A stretch of 64,000 bases of DNA from Lepturacanthus savala (taxonomy: Eukaryota; Chordata; Actinopteri; Scombriformes; Trichiuridae), in the NCBI GenBank assembly GCA_030544235.1, contig CM060470.1:14374856-14438855 (forward strand), in the 5' to 3' direction. How positions within the stretch are numbered: position 1 is the first letter of the stretch; every line of letters begins with the position of its first letter. The notes under the pieces were generated by a model. That model did no database searches and was not told the DNA's origin. It saw only the letters and a program-made list of their open reading frames with translations. The translations under genes were made by a program, and so were the position numbers. This document shows positions 54,601 to 61,900 of this stretch, one piece after another.

Positions 54601-57600
54601 AAGCTATAAAAAGTGCTATAAAACACAAATAACACAATCAGAATTCAACAGGCTTCCTCGCATATTTCAGCCACACACAATGTCAAAGTGGCTGGTCTTG
54701 GACAATCTTGCAGGTGAAGATGCTGGATCTGGAAGTCCTGGGCTGGCGTGGTTACACATGGTCTTCGGTCGGCTGGATGCGCTGCCAAATTCTTGGAAAC
54801 AATGTTGAAGACTCCTTAGTGAAACCAAATTTCATGGACAACAGCTCTGATGGACATTCCTGCAGTCAGCATGCCAATTGCAAGCCTCCATTAAACTTGT
54901 GGCATTGTATTGTGTGATAAAACTGCACATTTTAGAGTGGACCTGAACTACAAATGAACAATAATCATACTGTTTAATCAGCATCTTGATATGTCAGGTG
55001 AATAAATTATCTTGGCAAAGGATAAATGCACACAAACAGGTTTAAAGAAAATTCTGAACACACTTTGCAAGAAGCAGGCCTTTTTGCGCCCATAGAACAA
55101 GTCTTAGATGTATTATTTATTTTTTAACGCATGAAAAAGGGAGCCAAAAACAAAACTATTGGATGTATATTTATGTTAAGTGTACATCTAATTAATTAAT
55201 TAATTAAATACAACTTTAGAAATATTTTCTCAACACCAGACTAGAGTTATTTCTCAGAGAATCAATGAAAATATTAGCAGTATAGTAGATATCAGTAAAA
55301 TCATCAGACCCATCAAGTATATTATGACATGTTCCTAGCAAAAATTAATACACCATTCTCAATCCCAAAAAAAACTTTTCCCAAAATGTTAGCAGTTGTA
55401 GCAATACTCTAGCACATAACTGTAACTGACTGAATGACACAACCCTTTTCATTTGCGTTAGTAAGAAAAACACAAACATACATAACATAACATAACAAAC
55501 AATTGAGATCACAGGCATGCACTCACTGATTCTCTTCACAAGAATATTAATTCAATTCTGGATGTCACTGGGAGCATTCTAATGCCTCAAAATGTCTATT
55601 TGTGGGACATAAAAAATCGTTCAGTTACTCTGATGTGCTTTCAATTTCTGTCAGTGTAGTTGTTGTGCCTGTATGAGTGTTTATAAATGGTTAATAATTC
55701 CAAGCTTGTATAACATGGAAGGATCACATCCGGAAAAATGAAATTGATTTCGATCTTCCTGCGTTACCAGATAGTCCACAGAACAGCAGTTCCAAGCGCC
55801 TTAGCAGTGGACTGGATAGGAAAGAATCTCTATTGGTGTGATGCAGAAAAGAATACACTGGAAGTGTCCAAAGCTAACGGCCTCTACCCAACCATTCTGA
55901 TCAGCTCAAGTCTCAAGAACCCCAGTGATCTAGCTTTGGACCCACAGACAGGGTAAGCATATTAAATTTCAGCACAAACTCCTATTGATATGTGTTTTGG
56001 GTTACATATAGTTATTTGGTCCTTCTATTGGTCCAGTGCATGGGTCTCCAACCCCGGAGAGCCACTGTGGGTGCAGGCTTTTGTTCCAACCAAGCAGTAA
56101 CACACCTGATTCATAGAAGCAGGTGTGTTACTGCTTGGAACTGCACCCACAGTGGCTCTCCAGGACCAGGATTAGAGACCTATGATCTAGTGGTATAGAT
56201 ACTTAACCCATAAACTCACAGATCTATCTCTCATTTTGTGAACTTCATTTTGTGCCTGTATTCATTTTCATACCATTATTGCCTGTTGTAGCACGTAGTT
56301 CTTTAAATTGTGCTATACTTCTTACTAGGTACGTATTTTGGGTAGACTGCTGTGACCCCCCTCACATTGGACGTATTGGCATGGATGGCCGAGGGCAAAC
56401 AGTTATCATTGACACAGAGATATATAGCCCCACTGCTCTTACTATTGATTATACCAACAAGAAGCTCTACTGGGCAGACGACAACCACATCCTGTTTGCA
56501 AACATGGATGGCACCCAAAAACGCAAAGGTGAGGCGAAGCTGATATCTGTGATGCATTAAGACACAAAACAAAGTCTTTCTCAATGAGCTCCACTTTCCT
56601 TAAATGTGTCTTTTAAATTGTAAACTCTAACAAGCACAGTAAGATGGTTAGTCCCATCTAATAGGTATTGATATAACTGCTATTTATGAAGTGAAGTTTA
56701 CTTTAAAATGATGGTTGAACTTGTAAATAATTTCAACAAATGTCCAGTCACCAGTTAACATGATAAATGAAAGTAGTAGATATGACAGATTGGAAATGAC
56801 AACTTATTGCTGCAAATGTCCTATATTGTAATACAATAGGAGCACCCCTTTTTCCAGAGTTTGCTGCAAATCCTGTTTGCTGAATTGTATAAAAAAGCTC
56901 ACGATGGCCATTTGTCCCTCTCCAGTGTCTTATGACCACATCCAAGGGGTAATGGCACTTACTTTGTTTGAGGACTTTGTCTATTGGACGGATGGGAAGT
57001 CCAAATCATTACGGCGTGCTCACAAGACAACTGGTGCTCAAGGGATGGAGCTCCTTAACTCCTGGCAAGCTATCAAATCCATCAAGGTCTACCACTCCCT
57101 GCGCCAGCCTGAAGGTATGAAGTCCATCTGGCACTTGTGCTCATTCTATCCTTCCAAGCAGAGCAGTGGCCCATTTGGCCCTCCTTTACATCTTTAAGAA
57201 GGAAATGGTTTGTGTAATACAGCTTGACGCTCTGTTTTGCACTTCTGTACAGTGCCCAAGCACCAGTGTCAGATTGCAAATGGAGGGTGTAGTCACCTGT
57301 GTCTTCTGTCTCCTGGTGGGGAACACAAATGTGCATGTCCCACTAATTTTTACTTGGCTGCTGACAATAAGACCTGCCTCTCCAACTGCACCTCCAGTCA
57401 GGTTAGTTGAATTGCTCTACCTTTTCACTTCTGAGTTCAGTTAGTCCATGCTGTTGCTGTCCTGATCAGTGCTTTTCCCCTCAAAGGCAGAATTGCTTTA
57501 CTTTGATATGCTTTTTTCCTCTGATATGTACTGTAGGTCTTAGGTTGTGTATTGATTTTGGCTTTGAAGAATGTTGAAGCTAATGTTGGGAGTCAAGCAT

Positions 57601-58869
57601 TCATGTTGACTTCAAATTCATTTTTTTTTCTTTTAAATATATTTTTCTGTGGTACTAACAGTTTCGCTGTGGGACAGATGAGTGCATCCCTTTTTGGTGG
57701 AAGTGTGACACAGTGGATGACTGTGGGGATGGATCAGATGAACCTGCGGACTGCCGTAAGTGTCATTTTATTCCAAGGACTGCTTTAAAGTAATGCTACA
57801 TCGAAGAAAGTCTATTATAGTCTATATATATATATATATATTCAAATTAAATTGGAAATAAAGGGACTAAGACTTGCATATGTTTACAGTTTTACACAAA
57901 GATATGAACCAATATATGTAATTCTTATCTCTCTGAGGTACAAATTTGATTTCCTTTCTCACAGCGGAATTCAAATGTCAGCCCGGTCGTTTTCAGTGTG
58001 GTACTGGCCTTTGTGCCCTCCCTCCGTTCATCTGTGATGGAGAGAACGACTGTGGTGACAACTCAGATGAGGCTAACTGTGGTAAGGGAAGAAAAACTCA
58101 TGCTGTTTCATGAAAATGAAGACGTTACTGTATTTTTCATTTAAAGCTGGTTGCTGATTGGTGTTTCTGCATTTCCCAGCCATCTGTTTAATGAGTCGCA
58201 TGTCATGTCTCTTTGTAATTTTCTGCTGATTGTACTGTGCAAATTTGAACATAGTTTTTTTTGATTAATGAAGTAGATGATAAACAGTTAATCAAGAACA
58301 TAATATAACTGATGAATTGTTTATATTTGTGGCCTTGTCAGTGGAGATCAGACACAGAACAAATTATCGTCATGAGTCTTTCATTCACTGACTGGACTTA
58401 GTATAGAACAGAGTTAATCCTATAATTTTGAGATCTTAAAGAATTACTAATAAAACCTAATTATTTTTAACATTTTGGTACTGTGGTACTAGCTCTGAAC
58501 TATGCAATGGCAACAAGAAACAATCATACATGTAAGCAAAACAGTATCAGTGGTGATATCTCTGCAAACCATTCACCCTAATGATCTTTAAACATTATAT
58601 TTTTCTTTAAAGAAGATAACAGTAGTGGCTCCCTTTCTAAATAATATAAACACATATAATAACAGAAGTAAAAAATAGTTTAAATAAATAATTTCTTCAG
58701 CCAGGCCACTAATCTGATTATCTTACATTAAAATACATTAGTTTGCAGTTATATTTACTGAGAAATACAAGTTCAGAAAATATACATTCTTTTATAAAGT
58801 CAATATAAATCCTTCAAAATAAAATCATGAATTAATTTGTTTCTCTACAGCTTGCATGTTCACAAATGT

Positions 58870-58939
<70 letters not shown>

Positions 58940-61900
58940 ACTGTTTTTCCTACTATTCACTTTTATTTATTATATTATTTACTATAATAATATATTTATT
59001 GTTGTATGTATTTCAATCATTAACTGCTTTACTATCTGTGTAATTTTTGTGTTTACAGCAGTAAAGGTAACTGACAACAGCAGTAGTAGAATAGATGTCA
59101 CTGCTAACTTTGATATTCCTCTAGGTCAGGGCTATACAATAATAATACAATAATAAAGCAAACAGTGCCGCTTAAGAAAAAGTGCTACATATTTGTGCAA
59201 CAGCAGATTTTCTTTTTTAGCCGTTCACCCCCATCTATATCCCAACCTGGTTGACGCACCCCCTATTTCCCCACCAAAAAACGCAAATTTCTTAAGGCAG
59301 CATGTTTAATTCTGCTCAACCAAAACACATCATCTAATGATCACATTAACAAAGGAGCATCTGAATTAAATTTAAATGTACCAAAATGTTAAAATAATAC
59401 AACACATTCAAATTTATAGCAGGAGATGACAGGCCTAGCAGCAGGAAATATGTGGGGGGGCAGGGTAAATCACACAAACCCCCAAAACAACTGCAAGACA
59501 GCTGCAAAGTCTGTTACCAAGGAAACATCACGTTGTACTCCTGGGGTGACTGTGCACTGTTTGGACCCAAGTGTAAAAAAAGAATGGGAACCAGGGAGTT
59601 TAAAAATGAAACATCATTTTCTGCCGAACGATTCAAGATCCGATTGTATTGTGGGTTTGTAAGTCTTTGCCATTTTTAATGTCGAACTCCTTTTCAGGAC
59701 TCATATTAAGGACATAAACAGAATCTCCTTCTACTGCCACATTTCCAGAACCAGAAGCTTTCTTTAAGAGAACTACATACAGCATTTGCCATGAGCAGAC
59801 TGAACTGGACTATTGTAATTCTGTTTATCAGCCTTCCACACAAAACTTTTTCCAGAACTCAGCCAGTCCTAACCAGGACGAAAAGATCAGACCACGTTGT
59901 GCCAGTTCTCTGAAACTGTTATTTTCAGAATACAATTCAAAGTCCTCCTCTTAGTCTATAAACCCATCAATGGTCTGGTTCCACAGTACGCTTTAGACAT
60001 GCTGTAAGCTTGCCATCCCAACTGATCTCTTTGGTCACAACGTGGAAATCTCCTCCAGGTGCCCAGAGCTTTTTTGGAATCTAGTGAGATTGCATTCAGG
60101 ATTTCTGCAGCCCAAGAATGGAGTAGTTTGCCTGCTGATATTAGACTCTCGCCAATGCTGTGCTATTTTAAAAACAAACAAAAGACCCACAATTCCAGTA
60201 GAGCCTTCTCTTATAATGACTAAACTAAAAGTGGGTGTATTTTTCTGTATAAGCACCCTTGTGCTGTTTTATTTAAAGCACTTTAAACTGCTTCTGCATT
60301 CTGTATGATGCCATTCAAATACAGAATTTGTTTGTTTGTTTGTAATATAGACACATTTCTTTGAACCTCCCTCGGCCCTTTCCTGCTTTGTCTTTCAGAG
60401 ACGTACATCTGTCTGTCAGGCCAGTTCAAGTGTACCAGGAAACAGAAGTGCATCCCTCTCAACCTGCGCTGCAACAGTCAGGATGACTGCGGCGATGGAG
60501 AAGATGAGACAGACTGCCGTAAGGCCCTGCATTATTACTTTCAGACTTATTGTATTAAAAATGACTTTAATGAGCTTTTCAATGGAGAAGCTTATAAATA
60601 TATGCCTGGTTTGATCAGCCTGTCAACATAGCAAAACCTTAGATGAAAGTCACACATTGTGTGCGACTCATATTTGTTTGTTTTCCAAATACATAATATA
60701 ATGGATTAAGATAAATCAACTTAATTCTCTTTTCTTTTTTTATATGATTAATTTACTTCTGTGTTGGGACAGACTTTGTGATACCATTAACAGTGTATAG
60801 GCTTCATTAAGTATTCCAAAGGCAACCATTGTTATGTTCTTGTGGAAAGGGATTAGATCAGAATCACACAAAGGATAAGAACAGATTTTCTCTGCCATGA
60901 TGTAACTCATCAGAATTTCACACCCCATCAGACTGCTGCATTTTTCTTGCATGTGATTGCAAGAGGGGTTAGAGTGGGGAAAAGGGATGCGAGACAGTAA
61001 GGAGGAGAAAAAGCTTTAATTAAACTGGAGCTAATTACTTCACCCCTTCATAGACTTTTGGCATGATTGGATGTGGTTTTGAATGCATTTTTGTAATGAA
61101 CACTGCACCGCTGAAATTAAAATGCTATCTGAAACAAAGGGAGGTTTTACAGTAAGCAACCACCGGCAGTGTGGTATATTGCCAAATGTTTAAGAAGATG
61201 CCTTACACTGAGTGTTTTTTCATTTCCACGTCATGATTCAAAATGGTTTAACAAGCACCTATCCATTGATTAACCCCCATTTGCCAAAAAAAACAAACAT
61301 CAAGACCATTCATTTATGTGTTCATATTTTTTGCAAAATTGATTGTTTTTTCCAAGCCCTAAGTCACTTTTCCTGGTAGGGAGGACACACCGACTAATAT
61401 CTGGAACATCCATTGCCATCCTATAAGGTTCTCATTCAATAGAATGTAAATAGAATAGACCTTAAATATGGCTTGGCAACAGGAGATATTCTAGTCTGCA
61501 TAATTACATTTGTCCTAGAAAATTTTCTAGTTCCAGATGAATTATCGCTGTAACCTATGACAAAGTATGAAAATTAAGCTTGATTTTAGAAATATTTATA
61601 TTATAGATTTATGAAAGTCCATATAGACTATAGACTTTATAGACTTTTGCTTCCTTTTCATCATTAAAATTGTGGAAATGTCCAAATAGATTGAAAGCAA
61701 TGTTAAGATCAGTCATTGATGCATGTCAGTCGGCCTGTCCAAAAAGAGTATTCAGCCAGACCATGCCCAAATGGTTCCATGGTTTTATGATCACTGACAT
61801 TGTTAGTTCTCCTCTTTTCCACATACGTCCTGTCTTTCTTCCCACAGCTGAAAGCACTTGCTCCCCAGACCAGTTCCAGTGCAAGGCCTCCATGCACTGC

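Larger units (their letters stand above)
50744..55770. other. Intron 26 (5.0 kb) with two Tc1-like fossils
   Basis: It holds a short Tc1-like deletion derivative (50846-51215) and a decayed longer Tc1-like element (53695-55075). Between them, 51840-52110 resembles a dispersed fish repeat (aaacctgaatgctgctcctc, then aaagcagacctgtcccaggc). The stretches 52300-53690 and 55080-55770 hold nothing recognised. Confidence 0.75.
58082..60398. other. Intron 32 (2.3 kb)
   Basis: It holds the (CA)32 microsatellite and a sense-orientation L2-like LINE fossil. The part 58090-58860 is AT-rich with nothing recognised. Confidence 0.8.

Noticed and set aside
58837..59153. His/Thr-repeat open frames over the CA tract
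   Set aside because: Translation of a microsatellite, not a protein.
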